From the NCBI GenBank assembly GCA_004562975.1, contig SFQP01000076.1, positions 1 through 15,537 of the forward strand: 15,537 nucleotides of DNA, given 5' to 3'. Both the position numbers and the translations under genes were made by a program. Under the pieces are notes generated by a model. The model was not told the DNA's origin. It made no database searches and worked only from the letters and a program-made list of their open reading frames with translations. Shown piece by piece: positions 6,210 through 14,221 of this stretch; position 1 is the first letter of the stretch; each line of letters begins with the position of its first letter. Origin of the DNA: a bacterium (lineage in GTDB: Bacteria; Bacteroidota; Bacteroidia; Bacteroidales; Bacteroidaceae).

Positions 6210-6980
6210 TCAGGGACGTTTGTCGTTTTCGGCAGCCTCTTTGACCTTGCGGAAGAGGTCGGAAGCGAAGATGAAATTGTTGAGCAGCTCGTTGTCGGAC
6301 TGCATCACCTCGTCCTTCGTGCCCTCCCAGGCGGCGTTGCCTTTGTAAATGAAAAGGATGTGCTCGCCGATGCCCATCACGGAGTTCATGTCGTGGGTGT
6401 TGATGATGGTGGTGGTGTTGAACTCCTGCGTGATATCGTGGATGAGTTCGTCGATGACGAGCGACGTTTTGGGGTCAAGTCCGGAATTGGGCTCGTCGCA
6501 GAAGAGGTACTTGGGGTTGAGCGAGATGGCGCGGGCAATGGCCACGCGCTTCTGCATACCGCCGGATATTTCGCCGGGATATTTCGATGCAGCATCGCTG
6601 AGGTTGACGCGATCCAGACAGAACTGGGCACGGCGGACGCGGTCCTTATAACTGTCGGAGGAGAACATATCAAGGGGGAACATGACGTTTTCCAACACGG
6701 ACATGGAGTCGAACAACGCCGCGCTTTGGAAAATCATGCCCATCTCGCGGCGGAGCAGCGCGCGCTCGCGCTTGGTCATGCTCATGAAGCTGCGCCCGTC
6801 ATAGAGCACATCGCCCTGGGTAGGCTCGAAGAGGCCGACGATGTTTTTTATCAGAACGGTCTTGCCGGAACCGCTCTGGCCGATGATGAGGTTGGTCTTT
6901 CCGCTGTCGAAGCGCGAGGTGATGCCCCGGAGCACTTCTTTGTCGCCGAAGGACTTATGCAGGTTTCTGATTTCTATCAT
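6210..6980 (-). CDS. mlaF: MlaF-type ATP-binding subunit of a phospholipid ABC transporter
   Basis: The protein has 256 residues and all ABC ATPase motifs: Walker A GQSGSGKT at 34-41, Q-loop Q85, signature SGGMQ at 139-143, Walker B with YLFCDEP at 158-164 (E163 catalytic), D-loop SGLDP, and the switch histidine H196. The SGGMQKR signature and the EPNSGLDP stretch are those of the MlaF/Ttg2A family, which moves phospholipids between inner and outer membrane to keep the outer leaflet asymmetric. Its ATG shares four bases (ATGA, 6977-6980) with the stop of mlaE, so the two are translationally coupled. The stop at 6210 is followed by no strong terminator. Confidence 0.93.
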   Translation of the reverse strand: MIEIRNLHKSFGDKEVLRGITSRFDSGKTNLIIGQSGSGKTVLIKNIVGLFEPTQGDVLYDGRSFMSMTKRERALLRREMGMIFQSAALFDSMSVLENVMFPLDMFSSDSYKDRVRRAQFCLDRVNLSDAASKYPGEISGGMQKRVAIARAISLNPKYLFCDEPNSGLDPKTSLVIDELIHDITQEFNTTTIINTHDMNSVMGIGEHILFIYKGNAAWEGTKDEVMQSDNELLNNFIFASDLFRKVKEAAENDKRP

Positions 6981-7723
6981 GACAGGAGTTGTGTGAGGAA
7001 GAGGTCGGAGAAGAGAATGAGCATGGAACAGGCCACCACGGCATCGGTACTGGCCTTGCCCACTTCGATGCTGCCACCTTCAACGTGGTAGCCGTAGAAG
7101 GAGGAGACACTGGTGATGATGAAGGCGAAGAAAAGGGACTTGATGACACCCATCCAGAAGAACCACTGGGTGAAGGAGTGCTGCAGACCGGCGGTGAGGT
7201 CGGAGGGTGTGATGATGTGACCGATGTAGGCAGTAGCGTAAGCACCGATGATGCCGCTGAAGGTGCTGAAGATGACGAGGAAGGGCATGATGGTGATGAG
7301 CCCCACAATCTTGGGAAGGATGAGGAAGGAGGCGGGGTTCACACCCATGATTTCCAAAGCGTCAATCTGCTGCGTGGTGCGCATGGTGCCCAGCTCGGAG
7401 GCTATGTTGGAGCCGACTTTGCCGGAGAGTATCAGACACATGATGCTGGACGAAAACTCGAGCAACATGATTTCACGCGTCACATAGCCAGAAACCCAAT
7501 GGGGCATCCACGGGCTCTGGATGTTGAGTTTGATCTGGATGCAAATGACGGCACCGATGAAGAAGGAGATGAGCAATACGATGCCGATGGAGTCGACACC
7601 GAGCTGGGCCATTTCCTTGACGTATTGCTTGAAGAACATACGCATCCTCTCGGGACGGGAAAATGTGCGCCCCATGAGGATAAGGTAACGCCCGAAAGCA
7701 TGAAGAAATTTGGTTATCAGCAT
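6977..7723 (-). CDS. mlaE: MlaE-type permease of a phospholipid ABC transporter
   Basis: This is a 248-residue inner-membrane protein of the MlaE/TrnL family. The family signature lies at 101-130 (GKVGSNIASELGTMR, then T-x-QIDALEIMGVNP). Hydrophobic segments are near 45-64, 86-100, 138-163, 190-208 and 226-246. It pairs with MlaF, encoded next with a 4-base overlap. The usual third component, an MCE-domain MlaD, is not in this window downstream of mlaF; in many Bacteroidota it is encoded elsewhere or further on. The 146-base gap before it carries short AATGAATAAT repeats at about 7727-7749 and no clear promoter, so readthrough from the PorE-like gene is possible. Confidence 0.93.
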   Translation of the reverse strand: MLITKFLHAFGRYLILMGRTFSRPERMRMFFKQYVKEMAQLGVDSIGIVLLISFFIGAVICIQIKLNIQSPWMPHWVSGYVTREIMLLEFSSSIMCLILSGKVGSNIASELGTMRTTQQIDALEIMGVNPASFLILPKIVGLITIMPFLVIFSTFSGIIGAYATAYIGHIITPSDLTAGLQHSFTQWFFWMGVIKSLFFAFIITSVSSFYGYHVEGGSIEVGKASTDAVVACSMLILFSDLFLTQLLS

Positions 7724-7869
7724 AATGAATAATTGTTTTAATGAATAATGGATGCATTAGTTTGTAGTTATGGGTTTAGAGCTTATATAGTGGCTCTTGG
7801 AATGGCGAAGAACATCGCCGCACCAGGCAATCCAATAAACTTTTAACCATAAACTATAAACGAATGAAA

Positions 7870-9892
7870 TCACTCCTCCGTTTCCTTCCGCAGGGCTTCG
7901 GGCCGCAGGTTGCCCTGCTCGTCGAAGAGGCCGTAAGTGGTGCGGAGCACGCGGAACTCGGTGCGGCGGTTCAGGGCGTTGCAAACCTCCTGCTGTTCGG
8001 GTGGCAGGGCCAGGATATAAGGCAGGGTAAGGGTGTCGCCCTCGTGGAGGAAGGGATAGGTTTCGAGCAATTTGCGGTTGACCACCTTGGGCACCTGCTC
8101 GCCGTAGCCGCAGGGGGTGAGGCGGTCGCGGGCGATGCCGTGCTCCACGAGATAGTTCACCACGCTCTCGGCACGCCGCTGAGAGAGACGCAGGTTGTAG
8201 TCGTCGTTGCCGCGATAGTCGCAGTGGGCGGCCAGTTCGATGGTGATGTGCGGATTTTCCGTGAGCATACGCGCCAGACGGTCAAGCGCGGTACACGACT
8301 CCGGAGTCAGGGTAGCTTTGTCAAATTCATAGAACACATTGCGCACCAGTACGGGTACGCTGATGCTGGGCAGGGGGAACTGCAAGACGTGCTGCTTCTC
8401 CACCTCGGCACTGTCGGCCTGCAACGCGCCGCTCACACCGAGAAAGCCCTGGCAGGTGGCCAGAAAAAGATAGTTAAGACCCATCGGAGAGCACGCCAAA
8501 CTTGAGGTTGGTGCCGTCGCTGCCCACCATATACACTTCGGCGGCAGGGAGTTCGTATCCGTCCTGCTCGTAGACCCACCCCTTGACGGTCTGCAACACT
8601 TCGGGATAGGAGAACTCGAAGAGTTTGTCCCAGCCACGTCCGCCGGTGGAGCGGTCGGAGCTGAAGAAGCCCCGGTTGTGGAGGCCTTCAAAGGTGATGC
8701 CAAAGTCGTCGGCGGCAGAGTTCATGGGTATGGGCAGGTGGTGTACTTCCCACTTGTGGGCCACGGTGTCCTCCGTGGCGCGGTAGAGGTCGAGCCCTCC
8801 GAGGCCCGGTGTGCGCCCATTGCTGGAGAAGTAGAGTTCGCCGCTGGGACGGAAGGCTGGGAAGCACTCGTTGCCGGGGGTATTGACCGAAGGACCGAGA
8901 TTTTCCAGACGACCGAAGCCGTGGCCGCCGCTCATCTCGATGCGCCACAGGTCAAGCCCTCCAAAGCCGCCGGGCATATCGGAGGCAAAATACAGCCAGC
9001 GGCCATCGGGCGAAGGTGCCGGATGGGCGTAGGAGGAAAGCGTGTCGGCGGTGATGGTAAGCTGGGTGGGTTTGCTCCACTTGGCATCGGTGCGCGAAGA
9101 AGTCCATATTTCGGCCAAGCGGGGGTATTGCGGGTCGGTACGGCAAACGGTGAGATACATGGTGGTGCCGTCGGGCGAGAAGGAGCAGGCTCCCTCATCG
9201 TACTCGGTGTTCAACTCTCCTTCAGGTGCCTCGGCAGGTTTCCATTTTCCTTTTTCATCTTTCTTGGCGAAGAAGATGTCGCCGTTCTGCATGGCGGTGA
9301 TACCGCTGACATCTCCCAAGGCCTGCTTTCGGGTGGAGGTGAAATAAAGTTGTGCAGCCTCGGTGCCCATATAGGCGGGACAGTAATCGGAACGGTTGGC
9401 GTTGAAAAGCGTGGCGGGCTTGACGGTGTAAGCGGAACCTTGACGGCGGAGGGCATCCTGCGTGTGGCAGTTCTGCAAGGCGGTGCTCGCGGCGGCATCG
9501 TCGGGGAAGCGTTCAAGATAGGCGGTCAGGGCTTTCTCCGCGCCTTTGTAATCGCCCTGCTTCTGCAATTGCTCGCCCAGCAGGCGGAGGGTGAGCGTGT
9601 CGGTGTACTTATACCGCTCGGCATTGCGCAACGCGCCGACAGCGCGGGCGGTGTAGCCGTAGCGGGCATAAGCATCGCCCATTTTGAAGGCAATGCGTCC
9701 GCGCAGCTCCTTCTCCTTGGGCGAAGTGCGCGAATAGGCTTGCTTGTATTGCCCGGCTGCCTCGGCATACTCACCGATGGCCATGGCGGCATCGCCCCGA
9801 CGGATGGATTTGTCGACACTGCCACAGGATTGGCACCATAAGGCAACAAACAATATGCCTATACATATACATAAGGAGCAGCGACTGGACAT
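7870..9892 (-). pseudogene. porE: PorE-like OmpA-family lipoprotein (TPR, propeller, CRD, OmpA), broken by an internal deletion/frameshift
   Basis: The first frame runs from the ATG at 9892 to TAA at 8474-8476 (472 residues). It begins with a lipoprotein-type signal (hydrophobic to residue 19, then C-Q-S-C with lipidation likely at C23), followed by TPR-like helices at about 30-140, a PD40/WD40-like propeller at about 165-430, and the start of a carboxypeptidase regulatory-like domain that ends at LSDGS. The second frame resumes at GLNYLFLA (8481) and gives an OmpA peptidoglycan-binding domain (NVFYEFDKATL, then HCDYRGNDDYNLRLSQRRAESV) to a TGA at 7870-7872. The order matches PorE (PG1058) of the T9SS of Porphyromonas gingivalis, which links the secretion machine to peptidoglycan. 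The total of 2023 nt is one base over a multiple of three. Two frames of one protein are certain; PorE identity is likely but not certain. Confidence 0.82.
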
Positions 9893-9983
9893 AAGGAAAA
9901 GAATTGTAAGACTTTTCGGGATAAGCTACTTGCGGTGCCGGCGGCAACCGCCCCCACATACAGACGGGGCAGCGAATTGTCGG

Positions 9984-9991
9984 CAAAAGTA
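9984..9991 (-). promoter_or_regulatory. Possible -7 element of the PorE-like gene
   Basis: The minus strand reads TACTTTTG, an exact TAnnTTTG fit. The -33 position lacks a clear TTTG. It would start transcription near 9978, about 85 bases before the ATG at 9892. Confidence 0.4.
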
Positions 9992-10030
9992 CAACTTGCA
10001 AACAGCATTGGAAAAAAATGATTTGATTTT

Positions 10031-10061
10031 TTTGGGTGTCAGCTATGTTTTGCTACATTTG
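10031..10061 (+). promoter_or_regulatory. Bacteroidota-type promoter of lplA and probably the gcv genes
   Basis: TTTG at 10031-10034 and TACATTTG at 10054-10061 fit both consensus elements exactly with a 19-base spacing. Transcription would start near 10067, about 75 bases before the lplA ATG at 10143. No equally good promoter was found before gcvT, gcvH or gcvPA. Confidence 0.75.
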
Positions 10062-10142
10062 CTGCGCTTTATGGCACACGGCAGTTGTGCCGCGCCAAAG
10101 ACTAATAACCTATTTTTTACGATTATTTCACTTCCGTTTTTC

Positions 10143-11141
10143 ATGGAAACCCGTTTCCCGGCATGTTATGTCCAATTTCCCGATTATACGGAACACAGAC
10201 GTGCCCCTTTCTACCTGGCTGCTGAAGAATATATCGCCCGACATCTCCCCAAAGACAATTACCTCTTTTCCTGGCAACTGGGTCCGACGGTGGTGATGGG
10301 GCGTAACCAAGTGGCTCATCAGGAGGTGGACCTTGACTTCTGTGCGCAGGAAGGTATCGACGTGGTGCGCCGGAAAAGCGGCGGAGGCGCGATCTTCGCC
10401 GACGGGAACAACATCATGTGGAGCCTGATTACGGGCGAGGGGGCAGTGGAGCCGCTGTTCATAGAGTATGCAGAACAGGTGGCAGCCGCCTTGTGCAAGC
10501 TGGGCGCGCAGGTGGAACTCTCCGGCCGCAACGACATCATCCTCAAAGGCGGCGGGAAAATCTGCGGAAACGCTTTCTACCATCTGCCGGAACGGAACAT
10601 CGTGCATGGAACGATGCTCTACGACACGAACCCCCGCCTGATGCAGGGCGCATTGCACCCGGATGTGTCGAAGCTGCAGGCCAAGGGGGTGAAAAGCGTG
10701 AGAAGCCGCATCGCCCTGCTGAAGGACTACCTGCCTTTCGGCGTGACGGAACTGCGCCACCGGCTGCGCTCGCTGCTGTGCGACCGGAGCGTGACGCTCA
10801 GCGATGAGGCGGTGAAGGAAATCGAACGGATGGAACAGGGCTACTACGAACCGGAATATCTCTACGGACAGACGGCGGCCTCGGATCTGACACGCGAAGC
10901 GCGGATTGAGGGATGCGGCACGCTGGCCTTCCACTTCACACTGCGCGGCACGCTGATTGAAAAGGTCAGCCTTTCGGGCGACTTCTTCGAGCTGGACAAT
11001 GCCGCAGAATGCTTCAACAAGGCTTTTGAAGGAGCAGCATTCACGCCGCAAAGCCTGAAGCAGGCCGTGGAGGAACACCATCCGGAACGCAGCATCCGGG
11101 GCTTGACCGCCGAACAGCTGACGGCCTGCCTCACCGACTGA
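10143..11141 (+). CDS. lplA: Lipoate-protein ligase A
   Basis: The start at 10143 gives 332 residues and sits 75 bases after a strong promoter; the same frame is open upstream but antisense to the PorE-like gene and not protein-like. LplA activates free lipoate with ATP and joins it to a lysine of lipoyl domains. Family motifs are present: RRKSGGGA at 76-83, GRND at 128-131, and the adenylate-binding lysine in GGGKICG (K139), followed by HGTMLY at 155-160 and KGVKSVRSR near 181-189. The C-terminal ~100 residues form the accessory domain of full-length LplA. It is the first gene of the lplA-gcvT-gcvH-gcvPA-gcvPB cluster, and GcvH is its obvious target here. Confidence 0.93.
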   Translation: METRFPACYVQFPDYTEHRRAPFYLAAEEYIARHLPKDNYLFSWQLGPTVVMGRNQVAHQEVDLDFCAQEGIDVVRRKSGGGAIFADGNNIMWSLITGEGAVEPLFIEYAEQVAAALCKLGAQVELSGRNDIILKGGGKICGNAFYHLPERNIVHGTMLYDTNPRLMQGALHPDVSKLQAKGVKSVRSRIALLKDYLPFGVTELRHRLRSLLCDRSVTLSDEAVKEIERMEQGYYEPEYLYGQTAASDLTREARIEGCGTLAFHFTLRGTLIEKVSLSGDFFELDNAAECFNKAFEGAAFTPQSLKQAVEEHHPERSIRGLTAEQLTACLTD

Positions 11142-11228
11142 GTGCCGGCCTCCGCGCCGCAGCACGCTATTCGCCTACCGCATGGAAGTGTATATCCTTT
11201 TGAACTAACCCATATTCTACATTATATC

Positions 11229-12320
11229 ATGTCTGAAAAAAGAACTTGTCTTTACGACCGCCATGTTTCCCTCGGTGCCAAAATGGTGCCTTTCGGCGGT
11301 TTTGAAATGCCTATACAGTACACCGACATCACCGACGAGCACCAGGCTGTGCGCAACGCCTGCGGCGTGTTCGACGTGAGCCACATGGGCGAAGTGCTCG
11401 TGACGGGTCCGGAAGCTGAACGCTACGTGCAGCACATCTTCACCAACGACGTGGCCGGCGCACCCGTGGGAAAAATATTCTACGGCATGATGCTCCACCC
11501 CCACGGCGGCACGGTGGACGACCTGCTGGTTTACAAGATGGGCGACGAGAAGTTTTTCCTCGTCATCAACGCTGCCAACATCGACAAGGACTATGCCTGG
11601 ATAACGGAACAGGCCAAGGACTTTGACGTACAGACCGAAAACCAAAGCGAATACTACGGACAGCTCGCCGTGCAGGGTCCGGAAGCCGAACGCGTGGTGG
11701 AAGAGGTGCTGGGACTGGCCTGCAAGGAGCTGGAGTTCTACACGTTCAAGCTGATTGAAACGCCCTCCGAAACCTTAATCGTGAGCCGCACGGGCTACAC
11801 GGGTGAAGACGGCTTTGAAATCTACGGTTCACACGCCTACATCCAGCAGGCTTGGGACAAGCTCATCGACAGCAAGCAGGCCAAGCCTTGCGGACTGGGC
11901 TGCCGCGACACGCTGCGCTTCGAGGTGGGACTGCCGCTCTATGGCGACGAACTGACGGACGACATCTCGCCCATCATGGCCGGGCTGGGCATGTTCGTGA
12001 AGCTGGACAAAGAGGAATTTGTCGGCAAAGAGGCCGTTGCACGCCAGAAGGCGGAAGGCGTGGCCAAGAAGCTGGTGGGCATCGAGCTGGAAGGCAAGGC
12101 CATACCCCGCCACGGCTATGAAGTGGTGGCTGAAGACAAAGTCATCGGCGAGGTGACCACGGGCTACTGCTCCATATCGACCGGCAAGAGTGTGTGCATG
12201 GCGCTGATTGATGCAGACTATGCCAAACTCGACACACCGGTACAGGTGCGCATCCACCGCAAGCTGCAACCGGGCAAGGTGGTGAAGAAACGCTTCTACC
12301 AAAAACATTACAAGAAGTAA
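11229..12320 (+). CDS. gcvT: Glycine cleavage T-protein, aminomethyltransferase
   Basis: The ATG at 11229 gives 363 residues, the usual T-protein length; an upstream open stretch overlapping the lplA end is not conserved-looking. GcvT takes the aminomethyl group from lipoyl-GcvH, releases ammonia, and makes 5,10-methylene-tetrahydrofolate. Visible family features are [10 protein letters not shown] (46-55), the folate-site aspartates in [10 protein letters not shown] (D97/D98, the position of the catalytic Asp101 of the E. coli enzyme), [15 protein letters not shown], and the C-terminal GEVTTGYCS. It follows lplA after 87 bases and precedes gcvH by 93 bases. The gene is intact. Confidence 0.96.
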   Translation: MSEKRTCLYDRHVSLGAKMVPFGGFEMPIQYTDITDEHQAVRNACGVFDVSHMGEVLVTGPEAERYVQHIFTNDVAGAPVGKIFYGMMLHPHGGTVDDLLVYKMGDEKFFLVINAANIDKDYAWITEQAKDFDVQTENQSEYYGQLAVQGPEAERVVEEVLGLACKELEFYTFKLIETPSETLIVSRTGYTGEDGFEIYGSHAYIQQAWDKLIDSKQAKPCGLGCRDTLRFEVGLPLYGDELTDDISPIMAGLGMFVKLDKEEFVGKEAVARQKAEGVAKKLVGIELEGKAIPRHGYEVVAEDKVIGEVTTGYCSISTGKSVCMALIDADYAKLDTPVQVRIHRKLQPGKVVKKRFYQKHYKK

Positions 12321-12349
12321 CACAAAAAACGCTGCTTCTTTCCCCAGCA

Positions 12350-12379
12350 TAGGAGTGTTCTATAAATTAAACACCCCTA
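12350..12379 (+). other. Inverted repeat in the gcvT-gcvH gap
   Basis: TAGGAGTGTT at 12350-12359 pairs with AACACCCCTA at 12370-12379 with one A-C mismatch, around a 10-base AT-rich loop. No T-run follows. It may be a processing or stability hairpin between the two genes. Confidence 0.4.
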
Positions 12380-12413
12380 CATTATCAACCAAACATTTTA
12401 ACAGCAACACATT

Positions 12414-12715
12414 ATGGCAAAAGTGATTGAAGGGCTCTACTACAGCGAGAGCCACGAATACGTAAAAGTCGAAGGCGAATTTGCCTATATCGGTATGGCA
12501 AGGACTTCGGCGCAGTGGAAAGCGTGAAGGCCGCAAGCGACCTGATTTCGCCCGTAAGCGGCGAAGTGGTGGAAGTGAACGCCGACCTGGAGGACCAACC
12601 GGAACTGATCAACCAGGACGCTTTCGCCAACTGGATTATCAAGGTGAAAATGTCCAACCCCTCTGAGCTGGAAAGCCTGATGAACGCTTCCGACTATCGC
12701 TCTATCCTCCACTAA
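12414..12715 (+). pseudogene. gcvH: Glycine cleavage H-protein, broken by an internal deletion and frameshift
   Basis: The frame from ATG 12414 gives a normal H-protein start (MAKVIEGLYYSESHEYVKVE, then GEFAYIG), but after residue 27 it jumps to unrelated residues and stops at TGA 12525-12527. The rest of the protein is in the frame beginning near 12497: GKDFGAVESVKAASDL, with the lipoyl lysine codon at 12527-12529, then a normal C-terminus to TAA 12713-12715. The segment that normally lies between YIG and DFGAV (the TDYAQ-x-LG...VDMPEVG region) is absent. The locus is 302 nt long against about 381 for a 126-residue family member, so about 79 nt are missing, which fits the observed one-base frame change. 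The product lacks the lipoyl lysine and cannot work as H-protein as written. A second gcvH elsewhere, or an assembly error, is possible. Confidence 0.9.
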
Positions 12716-12750
12716 GGCATACGCCAAACCCTATCAACCGTTTCCTTAAC

Positions 12751-12834
12751 ATGAAAATGCCACAGACTATGCCCGACTCAGCCTTCCGCCAACAGGTAGC
12801 AAGGAGTGACGGGGATGGTTTGTGGCATTTTCAT
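12751..12834 (+). other. Nested 84-nt hairpin between gcvH and gcvPA
   Basis: ATGAAAATGCCACA at 12751-12764 and TGTGGCATTTTCAT at 12821-12834 are perfect 14-bp reverse complements. Inside, CCCG-ACTC-CTT (12772-12785) can pair with AAG-GAGT-CGGG (12801-12813) with two small bulges and a 15-base loop. The right arm ends in CATTTTCATTTTG, so it could act as a leaky terminator, an RNA-processing site or a regulatory element ahead of gcvPA (ATG 12893). It does not match the glycine riboswitch. Confidence 0.6.
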
Positions 12835-12892
12835 TTTGAGGAAAGTTTTGCTTCCCAGAGATTTATCAACTGCCCATTTAACCACTGTTTCC

Positions 12893-14221
12893 ATGAAATA
12901 TTTTCCCCATACGCCCGATGACATCCGGCAAATGCTGGAAGTGATTGGCGTAAACAGTCTCGACGACCTCTACGCTGAGGTGCCCGAAGAGCTCAAACTG
13001 CACCGCGAACTTCAAATCCCGGAAGGCAAAAGCGAGATTGAAGTGCGCAAAATCATTGCCGGACTGGCCGACAAGAACGCCCGTCCCGTATGCTTCGCCG
13101 GAGCCGGTGCCTACGACCACTATACGCCGGCGGTGATTCCTTACATCGCCTCACGCAGCGAGTTTTCCACATCCTATACTCCCTATCAGGCGGAAATTTC
13201 CCAAGGAACGCTGCAATATATCTTTGAGTACCAGACGATGATGGCGGACCTCACGGGCATGGACCTGTCGAACGCGTCGATGTACGACGGTGCCACCGCC
13301 ACGGCCGAAGCCATGATGATGTGTGTGGCCGCCGCCAAAAAGCGTAACCGCGTGGTCATCTCCGGCACTTTCAACCCGAACGTGCTGCGCGTGGTGAAGA
13401 CCTATGCGCATTTCCACGGCGTGGATCTCGTCGTGGTGCCTCCTGTCAACGGCATTACCGACCGGGCTGCCATCGACAGCCTGCTGGCAGCCGGCGACGT
13501 GGCCGGTGTCATCGTGCCGCAACCCAACTATTACGGCATCATTGAGGATTTTACCGGACTGGCCGATGCGTGCCACGCCAACAAAGCCCTGCTGGCCATC
13601 AACAGTGTGGCCTCCTCACTGGCTGTGCTCCGTACACCGGGAGAGTGGGGTGCAGACATTGCCTGCGGTGATGCCCAAAGCCTGGGACTGCCCTTGGCCT
13701 ACGGCGGCCCGTACATCGGTTACCTGTGCGTCAAGAACGCGCTGGTGCGCAAGATGCCGGGACGCTTGGTGGGACAGACGGTGGATGCCGACGGCAAACG
13801 CGCCTTCGTGCTCACCATGCAGGCACGCGAACAGCACATCCGCCGCGAAAAAGCTACCTCGAACATCTGTACTGCCCAGGGCATCATGTGTCTGTACGTT
13901 GCGGCCTACCTCTCGCTCATGGGGCCGCAAGGCCTACGCGAGGTGAACGAGAACACTTACGCCGCCGCACACCTGCTGCACGACCTGCTGGTGCAGGATG
14001 GACGCTTTGAGGATGCCTTCCCCGAACAACCTTTCTTGGGCGAGTTCACCCTGCGTTACAAAGGTGCGGAGGGCGTGGATGCCTTGCGCAGCAGACTGGC
14101 ACAGGCCGGCTATCTGGCCGGTGTGAAGGCGGAGGGAACGGACGATTGCCTAATTCTTGCCGCTACCGAACAGCGTACAGAAGAAGAAATTGTAGAATTT
14201 GTCAAAACTGTCCTCTCATGA
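12893..14221 (+). CDS. gcvPA: Glycine decarboxylase (P-protein) subunit 1
   Basis: The start at 12893 gives 442 residues, normal for the alpha half of a split P-protein; the frame is open further upstream into the 12751-12834 hairpin but that part is not protein-like. With subunit 2 it forms the PLP-dependent enzyme that decarboxylates glycine and passes the aminomethyl group to the lipoyl arm of GcvH. The YTPYQAEISQG block (95-105) and YDGATATAEA (131-140) are signature regions of this subunit, which has the fold-type I shape but no PLP lysine. Its stop overlaps the gcvPB start by four bases (14218-14221), which couples their translation. The gene is intact. Confidence 0.95.
   Translation: MKYFPHTPDDIRQMLEVIGVNSLDDLYAEVPEELKLHRELQIPEGKSEIEVRKIIAGLADKNARPVCFAGAGAYDHYTPAVIPYIASRSEFSTSYTPYQAEISQGTLQYIFEYQTMMADLTGMDLSNASMYDGATATAEAMMMCVAAAKKRNRVVISGTFNPNVLRVVKTYAHFHGVDLVVVPPVNGITDRAAIDSLLAAGDVAGVIVPQPNYYGIIEDFTGLADACHANKALLAINSVASSLAVLRTPGEWGADIACGDAQSLGLPLAYGGPYIGYLCVKNALVRKMPGRLVGQTVDADGKRAFVLTMQAREQHIRREKATSNICTAQGIMCLYVAAYLSLMGPQGLREVNENTYAAAHLLHDLLVQDGRFEDAFPEQPFLGEFTLRYKGAEGVDALRSRLAQAGYLAGVKAEGTDDCLILAATEQRTEEEIVEFVKTVLS

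Noticed and set aside
6144..7732. Long plus-strand open frames opposite mlaF and mlaE
   Set aside because: Composition dominated by E, D, G, H and V; the opposite strand encodes clear ABC transporter subunits.
8474..8490. Programmed ribosomal frameshift in the PorE-like gene
   Set aside because: No slippery heptamer is seen, and family comparison suggests residues are missing, not just a change of frame.
10128..11165. 345-residue open frame on the minus strand
   Set aside because: It is the complement of lplA, which has all the family motifs and a strong promoter.
11142..11228. Glycine riboswitch before gcvT
   Set aside because: The 87-base gap is too short for a tandem glycine aptamer and I found none of its conserved core segments there.
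12496..12527. Programmed frameshift or translational bypass in gcvH
   Set aside because: The conserved middle of the protein is not encoded anywhere in the gap, so no recoding could restore it.
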